Both the position numbers and the translations under genes were made by a program. Shown here piece by piece: positions 1 through 10,776 of a stretch of DNA of 64,000 bases; position 1 is the first letter of the stretch, and every line of letters begins with the position of its first letter. The DNA lies in NCBI RefSeq assembly GCF_902635505.1, contig NC_045428.1, forward strand, positions 226,998,107 to 227,062,106, written 5' to 3'. Source of the stretch: Sarcophilus harrisii (taxonomy: Eukaryota > Chordata > Mammalia > Dasyuromorphia > Dasyuridae). The notes beneath the pieces were generated by a model. That model ran no database searches. It saw nothing but the letters and a program-made list of their open reading frames with translations, and was not told the DNA's origin.

Positions 1-411
1 AAAAAGATGAGAGTGTGAATGAATACAGTTGGAGTTTGACAAGATAACCAGAACTATTCCAGAAGGAAAGTGACAAAGGACACTCACTAAGACTGTGATA
101 TCTTCTACACAGACCATCCAAAAGAATTAGTGGTTTTCAGTTATAAAATTCATTTACAGCTTGAAATTGCACTAAGACTTTGGGGACACCCCAAATTTTG
201 ATGAATGTGTGATCTCATCCATTCAATACAAATTGACATCCATCCATGCTTTCTCACTGTATATGACTTACTCATGAACTTCAGTAAATCTTCCCCAAGA
301 CACAAGATTCAATATTCTGAGGATCTTTGTCAAGAAATTTTGAAATTGCATTGGAGCACATAATTCTGTTCTTTCTCCAATGACATGACCAATCATCCCA
401 AATCTTCTGGT
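1..411. other. No gene recognised; AT-rich
   Basis: No exon, known repeat or RNA gene was recognised by eye in this stretch. Confidence 0.4.
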
Positions 412-414
412 CTA

Positions 415-606
415 AAAAAGAGGTTTTTAATCCAGGGTCCATGAATTTATTTTAAAAAATAGTTTAATAACTATTTCAATCTGATTGATTTCCTTTGTAA
501 TCTATCTGTTTTATGCATGAAAACATTATTCTGAAAAGGGATTCATAGGCTTTACCAGACTGCCAAAGGAGTCCACACAGAAAAAAAAAGATTAAGAACA
601 TCTGAC
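415..606 (+). mobile_element. hAT-Charlie-like DNA transposon relic (MER20-like)
   Basis: The left end reads like 'ttaatccagggtccatga', the middle has 'aaaggagtccac', and the right end reads 'gattaagaacatctg'. These resemble the imperfect terminal inverted repeats and the repeated 'gggtccatga' phrase of non-autonomous hAT-Charlie elements of the MER20 type. It is diverged and has no transposase coding. The 8-bp flanking duplication is not convincing. The family is assigned from memory. Confidence 0.4.
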
Positions 607-623
607 CTAGAACTGAGTGTAAA

Positions 624-900
624 TCACAGCATAGTATTTTCACTTTTTTGTTGTTGTTTGCTTGCATTTTGTTTTCTTTCTCATTTTTTCCTTTTTGATC
701 TGATATTTCTTGTGCAGCATAATTATAGAAATATATGTAGAAGAATTGCACGTGTTTAGCATATCAATATGTTAAATTGCCATCTAAGGGAGGGAGTAAA
801 GGGAAGGAAGGGAAAAAATTTGGAATACAAGGTTTTGCAAAGGTGAATGTTGAAAATTTCTCACAATTTTTTTTAAAAGAAAAAGCTTTAATAAAAAAAA
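624..900 (+). mobile_element. L1 3' end, type A (5'-truncated)
   Basis: The sequence has a T-rich block, then 'cttgtgcagcataatta', 'agaagaattgcac', a purine-rich 'gggagggagtaaaggg' run, 'ggaatacaaggttttgcaa' and an A-rich tail with 'aataaaaaaa'. The same order of words recurs at 20605-20880 and 42555-42670, which shows one LINE 3' UTR family in the window. Confidence 0.6.
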
Positions 901-1361
901 AGAAAAAAAGAATCTCTGATCTAGAAGGTGATATACTTTATCCCATTTCTCTTGTCTAATCCCTCCCTGATAACAGAAGGCTGATTATCCACATTGATTG
1001 TGTACTTCTTTATTCATTGCCATATTTTTAATTCTTCAGATAGCCCATGACTTGCAGAACTGACCGAAGAATGTTTGTTGATGCTAAAGTGACAGGGCTT
1101 TGGAATCATTAAAAGTCCTACACAATTTCCCAAATACAATATAATCCACTCTACTCCATTTATTGTTATGGACTTATTGAGGTTATAGAGTGCAGTGTAG
1201 GCTCTTCCCATACCAAGCCACCACAATGATGGGGTTAACCACCAAAAGCTGAGGTATGGGGTGACACCCCAAAAATATATTGCTATGAGCCAGTGTCATA
1301 AGTTGTCTCAAATTATTTGGAAACTTCCAAATCTGGCCTGCCACTTATTTAATTATTTATT
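901..1361. other. No gene recognised
   Basis: Nothing was recognised apart from A-rich sequence continuing from the preceding L1 tail. Confidence 0.35.
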
Positions 1362-1462
1362 GTTTGCAAGGCAATTGGGGTTATATGACTTGCTTACGGA
1401 TCACACAGTAAGTGTTAAATGTTTGAGGCCAGATTTCTGACTCCAACCATCTAGCTGCCCCA
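1362..1462 (-). mobile_element. WSINE1-type SINE fragment
   Basis: Read on the minus strand it contains 'ggggcagctagatgg' near its head and 'gtgatccgtaagcaagtc' in the position of the usual 'gtgaccctgggcaagtca' tail. This is a diverged copy of the same SINE seen at 9451-9588. Confidence 0.6.
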
Positions 1463-1629
1463 ACTTGTTGTTCGTTTGTTTGTTTGTTTTTTACAGCTTG
1501 TGAGCTAATGACGTGAATTAAAAGGTTGAGGGACAGAGTTTCTGGATAGTTAATAATTAATTTATTAATTAAGCTAACTAATAAATTGAGATCAGTGGTC
1601 TCTCTGGTAACCACAGATACCCAATAGAG

Positions 1630-2002
1630 ATACTGAGTGCCTTAGATGTTTTTAGAAAAGCAAAAGTCCCAAAAAGGAGAAATCAACCCTGCTTGATGAA
1701 CAGTTAATATTAAGGAGGAGATAGCAGAAAAGTCTTCAATTCCTCCTACTGAGAATTTGACTTGATTGGGAGATTCTCCAGCTATTTGGGCAAAAGAATC
1801 CATCTCCATCCAGACCACTCCTTCCTTGGGCAATCTAAACAAAGGGATCCAACTCCAAGAAGACTGCATAAATTAAACAAAAAGTGGAATTTACCTAGAT
1901 TAGATTCTTTACTCTGAAATAAACTCTCTCAGTTGGATGGGGTCTGACTCAAGATAGAGGAGAATGTTCCAGGAGTTTTAGGCCAGTCTCAACAGTCATG
2001 TT
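1630..2002 (+). mobile_element. Possible solo LTR (retroviral relic)
   Basis: An AATAAA at 1918-1923 lies about 75 bp before a segment that ends in 'gtctcaaca', a typical LTR layout. There is no second copy in the window and the start is not defined, so this is tentative. Confidence 0.22.
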
Positions 2003-2637
2003 CTTCAGAGACTAGTTTTTAAATGAGAAAGTAAAAAGAGGAAAAAAAAAAAAACCAATATGGATCTTGATATTTATAAGTGATTATTAAGAGAAAAAAT
2101 AGTAATTTTCTCACTGATTGTTCTTTTTATTATTAAATAATTTGTTTTTTATTTTAAAATGACAGCAACAAACATCTTTGTCAAGTGCACAGCTCTTAAG
2201 TATATTTTTTATATTAATTATCAAAGAGACGTTAAACCAAAGATGTAAATATCTCTTTCAAGGAATCTCGTAATAATATCGCCGTATAAAAGGGAAAGCC
2301 TTTTTGGAAGGAGCTTTTATTTTGCTTTAATGAATCAAGTACAACAATAAGCAAGTCGTGATCTATATTCTTATCACCTTTTAGGATTTATGTGAAGGGT
2401 TACTGAAGAATATTGTTCACAAAAATTTGTTCCCTTCTTATTCTTTCATCAAGGATTGCTCCATAAGGGTGTTGCTTATTCACAGAAATTGAAAACTAGG
2501 CACATGGTTCTGTCCATCCTTTAGTGACATTCTCTAAATTATTACATTTTTTCCTGAATTACAACTACTGCCCATGATCGCCCCCACTCCACCTTTCAAA
2601 AAAGTTTGCTATAAAAATTTTAAGATTTAGGATCCTG
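2003..2637. other. No gene recognised; AT-rich
   Basis: The stretch is AT-rich with A and T runs. No exon or clear repeat was recognised. Confidence 0.35.
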
Positions 2638-2850
2638 GAGCAGGTAGGTGGTGGAATAGATAGAATGTTGTTTTGGGGGACAGGAGTTTAAATCCTTCCT
2701 CAAAAACTTACTAGCTGTGTAACCCTGGGCAAATAAATTAATTAACCAGCCTCAGTTTCCTCATCTGTCAAAAAAAATTAGAGATAATAATAGCACGAAG
2801 ATCAAATGAGCTAACATAGGTAAAAGACTTTCTAACATATATATTGGTAC
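2638..2850 (+). mobile_element. MIR-type CORE-SINE
   Basis: The order 'aggtggtggaatagatagaa', 'agctgtgtaaccctgggcaa', 'cctcagtttcctcatctgt' and 'gagataataatagcac' is that of a tRNA-derived MIR/CORE-SINE running from the head region into the tail. Confidence 0.65.
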
Positions 2851-2859
2851 TGAAGAAGT

Positions 2860-3363
2860 TCTGGGTATTTAAGTGGGCTTTGGCAGAGAAAGCCTGAAGC
2901 ACTGACAGAATCCTAATATTCCTAGAAGCAAGTTAGGAAGGGCAGTGATAGGATCCTCTCAGCTTTAAGTGACCCTTTTGTTCGTAAGTAGCCTTTTGTT
3001 CAAGGGGATTTTTGATAACAATTTCACCACCTATTGGAGGTATCTTGAAACCCAACCTTGTATCCAATCAGAAAGCCAAGTTATGATGTCAAACCCACAG
3101 AAGCTATATTTTCCCCATAAAAGATCTGCTCATACTCTAGATGCTTGCTAACTTCTCTATGAATTTAGCCCACTATTGGCGTACTTCCATCTTATGTCAT
3201 CACCCTTTAATGGCATTTTCCTCCTACTTAATTGTCGAGTTGCACTTGGGAACTTGTCTTTCCCCTTGTTGATTGCTAAAACCCCTTTCCTAGATAGTTT
3301 CTCTTGGAATTTAGCCTGCTTTCAGCAGCGTAATGAAATCCTTGCCTTTTGATTTGGAGATCT
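2860..3363 (+). mobile_element. LTR-like segment, left part (split by an L1)
   Basis: The segment has a CCAAT word ('tccaatcagaaagcc', near 3064) and a TATA-like 'cccataaaaga' (near 3114). It is interrupted at 3364 by the L1 insertion. The continuation at 5564-5671 ends in 'aatctcaaca', suggesting one old LTR split in two. No other copy is available for comparison, so the call is weak. Confidence 0.28.
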
Positions 3364-3846
3364 AGGACTACAAATTCTTTTTTTTATTTTATTTTTTTAT
3401 TTTTTAATAGCCTTTTATTTACAGGATATATGAATGGGTAACTTTACAGCATTAACAATTGCCAAACCTCTTGTTCCAATTTTCACCTCTTTACCCCCAC
3501 CCCCCTAGATGGCAGGATGACCAGTAGATGTTAAATAATTAAAATATAAATTAGATACACAATAAGTATACATGACTAAAAGTTATTTTGCTGTACAAAA
3601 TATTGTACAATTAGCTTGTGAAGGAAATCAAAAATGCAGGTGTGCATAAATATAGGGATTGGGAATTCAATGTAATGGTTTTTAGTCATCTCCCAGAGTT
3701 CTTTTTCTGGGCATAGCTGGTTCAGTTCATTAATGCTCCATTGGAAATGATTTGGTTGATCTCGTTGCGAGGATGGCCTGGTCCATCAGAACTGGTCATC
3801 ATATAGTATTGTTGTTGAAGTATATAATGATCTCCTGGTCCTGCTC

Positions 3847-4238
3847 TGTTAAGATCGTGTATTTTAAGATCAGCACGAGACAGGAATTCAGGTTAGGGGA
3901 AAATCGTCAGTCTTTATTCTCAGTGAAGAAGGATCGGAGGTGGAAGAGAATCGGCGATAGCAATGTGTGCAGCTGAGTCAAGAAGCTAGCTCGACCCGAG
4001 CCACACAACCAGCAGCTCAAGTCTCAACCAGACCAATCTCTCCCCAGTTTGTCTTCCTCCCTCTCTCTGCCTCCACCCACCAAAATCGTCATTTCCTATA
4101 CAACACATCAGGACTTGCACGGAGGTGGGCAGGGACCATTTTTTATCCAATCATGTATATTAATAGAGTATAGCAATTACTATCTAGCCTCATGTACTTG
4201 GGACCTCAGTGCATCAGCTCAAACCTCAGCCCATTACA
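3847..4238 (-). repeat. Left LTR of the inverted-LTR element (reverse orientation)
   Basis: Read on the minus strand it starts TGTAATGGGC and ends ...CTTAACA. It contains a polyadenylation word AATAAAGACTG in the usual position near the R region. By eye it is roughly 90-95% identical to the reverse complement of 5091-5487, apart from one more divergent block around 3985-4025. Confidence 0.9.
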
Positions 4239-4265
4239 TTTCCCCTTCTTTTATTTTAGAACACC

Positions 4266-4480
4266 GGTGGTCATGCCATCCCTGACTCCTCAGGAGGTCA
4301 GAGCCCCAAGGGAGGTGATCACAGCCTCCAACTTCTCAGGGAAGGAGGTGAAAGCACCGAAAAGGAGGTGATCACAGCCTCCCCTGACTTCTCAGAAAAG
4401 GCGGGAAAGCACTAAAAAGGAGATGATCACGCCCTACCTGACATCTCAGGAAGGGAGATGAAAAGCACCAAAGGGAAATG
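4266..4480 (-). repeat. Tandem repeats next to the left polypurine tract
   Basis: Roughly 55-65-bp imperfect units share 'gatcacctcc' and 'cttcctgag'-like words on the minus strand, about three to four times. They lie between the envelope-like stretch and the left LTR. Confidence 0.65.
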
Positions 4481-4796
4481 GGGGTTGCTAGGTTTCTGGG
4501 CTGAAGGGTCTTATTATGCACAAACCCATCAGCATGGGAAGTATTATACAAGCACATACAATACGCAGAGGTTATTACGGATGACCCTCCCCTCAGTCAG
4601 TGCAGGCCTCGATGTGGTGTAACAAACATGAATTGTACACACAAGTAGCGGAATAGAAACAATATAAATCAACATGGTGTTGGAAAAGATCACCAGAAGT
4701 CCTAGAATGGGTATGCAAACAACAGTCACACATACACCTTCTTCAGCAGCCAAGAGATAGTCCAAAACCAATCTATTGTCCATTGTTTCAATGTCA

Positions 4797-5042
4797 GGAA
4801 TCCAATGATCCCCTGAGTTTTTGAAGTCCTGAAAAAGTCTTTTTATGTGTTAGGGAATCCAATGATTCCAACAGATTTTGAAGTGTTGTAACAGTCTTAT
4901 CATTTCTCAGAGAATCCAATGATTCCTGAGAGTTTTCAAGTCCTATGTCTCAGAGAATCCAATGATTCCTGAGGGTTTTCAAGTCCTATGTCTCAGAGAA
5001 TCCAATGATTCCTGAGGGTTTTCGAGTCCTATGGCTCAGAGA
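4797..5042 (+). repeat. Tandem repeats next to the right polypurine tract
   Basis: There are five units, each beginning 'aatccaatgat'. The first two are about 57 bp and the last three about 43 bp and nearly identical ('cctgagggttttcaagtcc'). The unit differs from the one at the left end of the same element. Confidence 0.85.
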
Positions 5043-5090
5043 AGCCTCTAACACTTGTCCTCATCAAAAAAAAAAAAAAAAAGCGGGAAA

Positions 5091-5487
5091 TGTAATGGGC
5101 TGAGGTTTGAGCTGATGCACTGAGGTCCCAAGTACATGAGGCTAGATAGTAATTGGGCTATACTCTATTAATATACATGATTGGATAAAAGAATGGTCCT
5201 GCCCACTTCCGTGCAATCCTGATGTGTTGTATAGGAAATGACGATTTTGGTGGGTGGAGGCAGAGAAGAGGGAGGAAGACAAACTGGGGAGAGATTGGTC
5301 TGGGTTCAGGACTCGAGCTGCTGGTTGTGTGTTTGCTGGTCGAGCTAGCTTCTTGACTCAGCTGCACACATTGCTATCGCCGATTCTCTTCCACCTCCGA
5401 TCCTTCTTCACTGAGAATAAAGACTGGCGATTTTCCCCTAACCTGAATTCCTGTCTCGTGCTGATCTTAAAATACACGATCTTAACA
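5091..5487 (+). repeat. Right LTR of the inverted-LTR element
   Basis: It starts TGTAATGGGC right after a purine tract (A-run then 'gcgggaaa', 5066-5090) and ends CTTAACA at 5487. An AATAAA lies near 5417 ('gagaataaagactgg'). With its inverted partner it forms terminal repeats able to pair into a long hairpin. Confidence 0.9.
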
Positions 5488-5563
5488 CTGCTCATTTCAC
5501 TCAGCATCAGTTCATGTAAGTCTCTCCAGGCCTTTCTGAAATTATAGGACTACAAATTCTTTT

Positions 5564-5671
5564 GGAATGACTCAAGACACTGGCCCATAAACTCAAAATA
5601 CTTTTGGGGGTTTCACCCATACCCAATCATTTCAATGGCTAACCCCATCATTTTGGTGACCTAATCTCAAC
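5564..5671 (+). mobile_element. LTR-like segment, right part
   Basis: This continues the sequence interrupted at 3363 and ends '...cctaatctcaaca'. See the entry at 2860-3363. Tentative. Confidence 0.25.
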
Positions 5672-6310
5672 AGTAGCGTTGGTTCAAAAACTTTTTTGCT
5701 GAAATGGGTACATGACCCAAAGAGTTTGGACATTACTGAGCAAGAAATAAATTTAGAAAAGTGATTTTTCTATCAGAAGCGAATGTGCAAGTCATATTTT
5801 AATTCCTCTTTTACTCTGCATGCTTTCACCTATAAGGCATGCCTGGGAAATATAGGAAGAGTAACTAGATATCAAACATAGACTATTTTAAAAATCAGAA
5901 ATATCACATTTAAGATACATATATACATACATATATATGATTTTTATTTAGACATTAACAAATTAGTTCACTTTAATTTTTATTTTTAAACTACAAAATA
6001 TTCCATTTATAGCACAAGTGCTAAGGGCTAATTTGGGGTGCTTTATATACTACCAACTGTTATCAATTAGGATACTATGTTATGTAAAAAGGATTAAGAG
6101 AGAAAACAAGCTCAAATCATTTTTTGCTGAGCTATTTGGGGCTGTCATATGTCACCTTCAGTGTTTATCCCAGTGGTTAATTAGAATATAAATGTTAGAT
6201 ACCTCAGGATCTTTTTTGATATTTAATTTGGGTACTAAATACTTTCAAACAGCCCTTTAATTTTCCTAGTACAATCCTTCATTCTAATTTTCTTTCTGTC
6301 TTTGTCTTTC
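5672..6310. other. No gene recognised; AT-rich
   Basis: The stretch is AT-rich with short ATAC/TATA runs near 5915-5940. No exon or clear repeat was recognised. Confidence 0.4.
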
Positions 6311-6314
6311 TTTC

Positions 6315-6318
<4 letters not shown>

Positions 6319-6380
<62 letters not shown>
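6319..6380. repeat. (TC)n microsatellite
   Basis: About 60 bp of nearly pure TC repeats with one interruption. Confidence 0.95.
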
Positions 6381-6489
6381 CTTCATCCTCTCCCTTTCTT
6401 CCTTCTCTCTGTTGTGTATTTATCTGTCTTTTTCTCTACTTTTAGAGAAAAAGACTATTATACCTTTTAGCTATCTGATCACAGAAAAA

Positions 6490-6620
6490 CAAATCTTTCA
6501 AAGCCTTGGTTTTTCTCATCTGTAAAATGGAATAATATTTATCCCCTGGAGTGGTATAGATTAAATGAGAAAAATATGCAGTGATTTATAAATCTTAAAG
6601 GACATAAGTGTCAGCTATCT
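6490..6620 (+). mobile_element. MIR tail fragment
   Basis: The words 'tttctcatctgtaaaatgga' and 'gattaaatgag' followed by 'gtgatttataaatcttaaag' are the 3' half of a MIR-type SINE. Confidence 0.6.
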
Positions 6621-6639
6621 TTCCCCCTCTTTTTAAAGT

Positions 6640-7632
6640 GATTTTCCTTTTTAAAAAGTCTTTTATTCTTTTTAAACTTACACAAAATGAGAAAAGAAAA
6701 AAAGATAGTTCTATGTATGCAGCAAAACATAAAAGTTTCAATATTAAACAATAAATTACCATTTCAAACTACTTTTTGTTGAAAACATATAATAAATACT
6801 ACACATTGTTTTTCTATGCTTTCTTCTAAGTTTTTTGTTCTCTACTGTGCACTTTTTAAAAAAAAAATGTTTTTTTCCCTCCCTCCTTTTTCCTTGAGAA
6901 GGCTACAATTAAACTTATGTGTATATACACACACATATACATATGCACACATGTACATATACGTAAGACCATTGATATATATTTCTATCAGTTATTTCAC
7001 TGAAAAACCATTCATAGCCTTTGACTATCAGTTGGGGAATGATTTATATTAGCGAAAAATGGATGGGCATTTATTTAGATTTCACAGTAATTGTAGAAAT
7101 GAAACAAATTAGAAAACTAAAACCCACAAGGACATCAAACTATAATCAAGGATGGAGGTTAGTTATCTTCCTCCAAAAGAATGTAAACTCCTTGGGGGCA
7201 GGGACTGGCTATGTAATGAGAGTGAAGATTCATGTCATGGAACTTCTGTAATATCCAATTAATAGGGAATTGGGGAAGGGACTTGCCCTTCAGGATAGGA
7301 TATAAAATGTTGCCTTTGGAGTTTCCAGGGTGTGTCTACTAACCTAGGCAACCCATTCTTGCAAGAATGTAAAAAATTTTTTCCTGTAATCATCAGTGAG
7401 TCAGTGGAGTTCTTGGTAAGATATTTTGTTTCTTACATATTCTTATAAATTTGACAACGGCTTTTATATATTTAAGAAATGAGATTTTTGTCTATGAAAA
7501 TAGGCCCCTCCATCCAATTTTCTGTTTCCCTTCTGATTTTAGCTACATTGATTTTATTTATACAATAATTTTTTTATTTAATATAATTGAAATTATCCAT
7601 TTTCCACATCACAATGCTCTCTATCTCTTGTT

Positions 7633-7663
<31 letters not shown>

Positions 7664-8740
7664 GTATATTGTTCTACTATTTATGAGTCTGATAGGTAAT
7701 ATGTTCCATATTCTTCTAATTTTCTTGCAATATCTTCCTTTATATCTGGGTCATGTATCCATTTTTACCTCATTTTGGTAAATGGTTTAAGATATTGGTC
7801 TTTGGCCAATTTTTGCCAGCCTGTTTTCCAGCTTTCCCAGCAGTTTTTAACCAAACAACGAATTCTGATCCCCCAAATTTAAATCTTTACATTTGTCAAA
7901 TACAAGGTTACTATAGACCTTTACTACTATATATTGTATGTCTATGCGGTTCTACTGCTCTACCTTTCTATTTCTTAGCCATTGCCAGATAATTTTGATA
8001 TGTACTACGTAATAATATACTTTAAGATCTGGTACTGCTGAATCTCCTTCCTTTACATTCTTTTCTTCTCTCCCCCTCCCCCTTAATTTCTTGAAAATTC
8101 TTCATCTTCTGATCTTCTAAATGCATTTTGTTATTAATTTTTCTGACTCAGTAAAAAAAATTTTAATAGTTTAATTGGCATGACATTGGATAAATAGATC
8201 AGTTAGGTAAAACTATCATTTTTATTATGTTGGCTTTGGCTAAAACAACAAACATTTCTCCAATTATTTATATTTGATTATTTGTATAAAGAGTTTTATA
8301 ATTAGATTCGTGTAATTCCTGGGCTTATTTTGGCAGGTATACTCTCAGATATGTTATGCTGCCTTTAATTATTTTAAATGTCTAATAACAATATTGAATA
8401 ATATTGGTGACATATAGTGTAATTTCCCTGATTTTCTCTTTTAATTAAATATACTTTAGCTTTAACTTTATCCAAGATCATGATTGCTATCCCTGGGTTG
8501 TTTTTGTTTTACATCACCTAAAATATAATAAATTCTACTCCAATCATTTACTTTGCCTTTGTGTGTCTCTCTCATTTTTATTGTGCATCTTAAAAGTCTT
8601 AAATACCTCTCTGTGTCCAGTTTTTTTTTATTTTTTAGAATCACTCCATCAGTTCCAAGTCTTTTTTTCCCCAAAAACTACTTAAGCAATCATAACAGAC
8701 AAAAGAGTATTGATAATATTTTCACAATAAAAAGTAAACA
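6640..8740 (-). mobile_element. Old L1 on the minus strand
   Basis: The reverse strand near 8468-8674 encodes a stretch with 'DWSRIYYI' that parallels the endonuclease region of marsupial L1 ORF2. Further along, 'tttgacaacggcttttata' and related words are antisense of the ORF2 interior, and 6640-7060 resembles an L1 3' end. Many stops interrupt the frames. An AT dinucleotide run lies at 7633-7674. At 7160-7230 a short L2-tail phrase ('aactccttgggggcaggga') suggests a small embedded fragment. The coding relic runs opposite to the neighbouring L1 at 8745. Confidence 0.6.
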
Positions 8741-9435
8741 ATTGGGACTTTCAGGGGCAGAGTCAAAATGGTGAAATGAAGCCAGAGTTGCTTGAGCTCT
8801 CCTAGTTTCCCTCAAACACATGTAACCAAGCCTCGGAACAGAAGCTGTAATGATAGAGCCTATGAAGAGAATTTTCCAGCTCAAGATAGGCTGGAAGGCC
8901 TTCAGGAAAAATCAATCTCACTGGGCTGGCGTGCACAGCCCAGCTCAGACAGTGTTGGGGAAAACCAGTGGGAGGCTCTTAATAATAGCAGATCAACAAC
9001 CAATACCCTGGGGCAAAATTCATAGCAAACCAGACCAGTGAGGCAACCTCCAGTACCAATGCAGAAGACAAATTGGAAACCCAGGAAATCAAGCAAAAAC
9101 AGGTGGGAGTGAGGCAGGCTATTCCCAGCACTAGGAGCAAAACACCAAATATATGCCCCCCCTTCTGTTCAAAGCTGCCTAAGAAGCTTAGGACAGTATA
9201 AATAGGACCTTTGTGACCTAGGAGCAAAGTTCAACTTTAAAAATCATAATATAGGAAAAAAGAAAGAAATAAAAAAAATGAGCAAGAAACAGAAAAATAG
9301 CCTTAACCACTGAGAGCTACTATGGTGACAGGGAAAATCAAAACACTAACACAGAAGAGGATAAAATGCCCATATGTAAAACCTTAAAGGGGGATATGAA
9401 TTGGTCTTAAGCCCAGAAAGCCTTGGGGGAAAAAG

Positions 9436-9603
9436 TCATAAAGTATTTTATTTTTGCTGAGGCAGTTGGGGTTAAGTGACTTGCCTAGGGTCACACAGCT
9501 AGGAGATGTTAAGTGTCTGAGATCAGAACTCAGGTCCTCCTGACTTCAGGGCTGGTGCTCTAACCACTACACCACCTAGCTGCCCCACTCATAAAGTATT
9601 TTA
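9436..9603 (-). mobile_element. WSINE1 SINE with 15-bp target duplication
   Basis: The body at 9451-9588 on the minus strand starts 'ggggcagctaggtggtgtag' and contains 'agcaccagccctgaagtcag' and 'gtgaccctaggcaagtcact'. The target duplication 'tcataaagtatttta' lies at 9436-9450 and 9589-9603. It looks full length and only lightly diverged. This family marks Australian marsupials. Confidence 0.85.
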
Positions 9604-9735
9604 GAAGTAAAATAAGAAAGAAGAAAAATTTAGAAAAGAAATGAAAAGTATTTAAAAGAGAGTCAATAGTTTAGAAAAGAAAGGACCAAAATTGAATGAA
9701 GAAAAAAGTTCCTTAAAAATACAATTGGTCAAATG

Positions 9736-9766
9736 TCAATAATAATAATAATAATAATAATAATCC
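9736..9766 (+). repeat. (AAT)n microsatellite
   Basis: About ten AAT units lie inside the A-rich L1 sequence. Confidence 0.9.
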
Positions 9767-10011
9767 ACTAAATAAATCAATTTCTTAAAAAGTACAATCG
9801 GCCAAGTGCAAAAAAAAAAATCCACTGAAGAAAATAGCCCCTTTAAAATAGAATTAATCAAATGGCAAAAGTGATACAAAAGCTAACTGAAAAAAAATCA
9901 TATATTAAAAATTAGAACTGGGAAAAGGAAGTTAATGACTTTGAGACATCAAGAATCAAATTTAAAAAGAATGAAAAAAAAAAAAGAAGAAAATGTGAAA
10001 TACCACACTGA

Positions 10012-10107
10012 AAAAACAACTGACCTACTAACTATGTGACCCTGGGCAAGTCACTTAACCCCAATAGCCTCAGTCAAAAAAAAAAAGAAAAGAAAAACAA
10101 CTGACCT
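10012..10107 (+). mobile_element. 5'-truncated WSINE1-type SINE with target duplication
   Basis: Only the SINE tail is present ('gtgaccctgggcaagtcact', 'cctcagtcaaaaa'; body about 10027-10092). It is flanked by 'aaaaacaactgacct' at 10012-10026 and 10093-10107. This is a clear L1-mediated, 5'-truncated insertion. Confidence 0.8.
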
Positions 10108-10376
10108 GGAAAATAGATGCAAGTGACAATTTAAAAAATTATAAAATTATTGGACTATGTTAAAGCCACAATTAAAAAAAAAAAAAAAAAAAAAAAGCCT
10201 GGACAGCATTCTTCAAGAACTCATTAAAGAAAAGAACCTTGATATACTAGTACAAGAATTCATCAATCACTTCCTGAAAGAGATCCAACAAGGAAAACTC
10301 CAAGAAATATTGTTGCAAAGTTTCAGAACTATAAGACCAAGAAAAAAATACTACAATTGCTAAGAAAAAACAGTTC

Positions 10377-10776
10377 AGCCAAATCAGCTCCAATGGAGCA
10401 GTAATGAATTGAAGCAGTATACACAGCGAAAGAACTCTGGGAGATGACTATAAACCACTACATAGAATTCCCAATCCCTCTACCTTTGTCCGCTTGCATT
10501 TTTGATTTCCTTCACAGGCTAATTGTACACTATTTCAAAGTCCGATTCTTTTTGAACAGCAAAACAACTATTTGAACATGTAAGGTAATATTGTATTTAA
10601 ATTATACTTTAACATATTTAACATGTATTGGTCAACCTGCCATCTGGGGGAGGAGGTGGGGGAAAGGAGGGGAAAAATTGGAACAAAAGGTTTGGCAATT
10701 GTCAATGCTGTAAAATTACCCATGCATATAACTGGTAAATAAAAAGTTATAATAAATAATAAAAAAAAAAACAGTC
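10377..10776 (+). mobile_element. L1 3' end, type B, 5'-truncated
   Basis: Read on the plus strand it has 'aagaactctgggagatgact', 'tgatttccttcacaggctaa', 'cctgccatctgggggagg' and 'caatgctgtaaaattaccca', then 'aataaaaagtt' and a poly-A. This is the sense version of the type-B UTR seen reversed at 3382. Imperfect target duplication words, 'aaaaacagttca' and 'aaaaacagtcca', flank it. Confidence 0.8.

Larger units (their letters stand above)
3847..5487. mobile_element. Endogenous retroviral element with inverted LTRs (fossil)
   Basis: This is a 1,641-bp insertion inside the L1, flanked by the 6-bp duplication 'ctgctc' (3841-3846 and 5488-5493); the undisturbed L1 copy at about 12350 has this word once. 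Its ends are two copies of one LTR of about 395 bp in opposite orientations, both pointing outward. Just inside each LTR is a purine-rich tract (a polypurine-tract candidate), so both ends look like retroviral 3' ends. The interior of about 850 bp is too short for gag or pol and carries a short stretch on the minus strand (about 4730-4783) resembling the transmembrane part of a retroviral envelope. The element is a broken, internally deleted and rearranged fossil. It is younger than the L1 it sits in. Confidence 0.85.
3364..5563 (-). mobile_element. L1 3' end, type B, with 18-bp target-site duplication, itself interrupted
   Basis: The same 18 bases, 'aggactacaaattctttt', stand at 3364-3381 and 5546-5563, so they are a target-site duplication. 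Between them lies a minus-strand L1 3' end: a T-rich start (the poly-A tail in reverse), the 'ccccctagatggcagg' UTR block, then 'tagtattgttgttgaagt' and 'tttcactcagcatcagttc', which match the other type-B copies at 10377-10776 and 11955-12533. The L1 is split at 3846/5488 by the inverted-LTR retroviral element. Confidence 0.85.

Noticed and set aside
5158-5547. Matching open frames at 3967-4173 and 5158-5367
   Set aside because: They are the two inverted LTR copies read in the same relative sense; there is no host gene.
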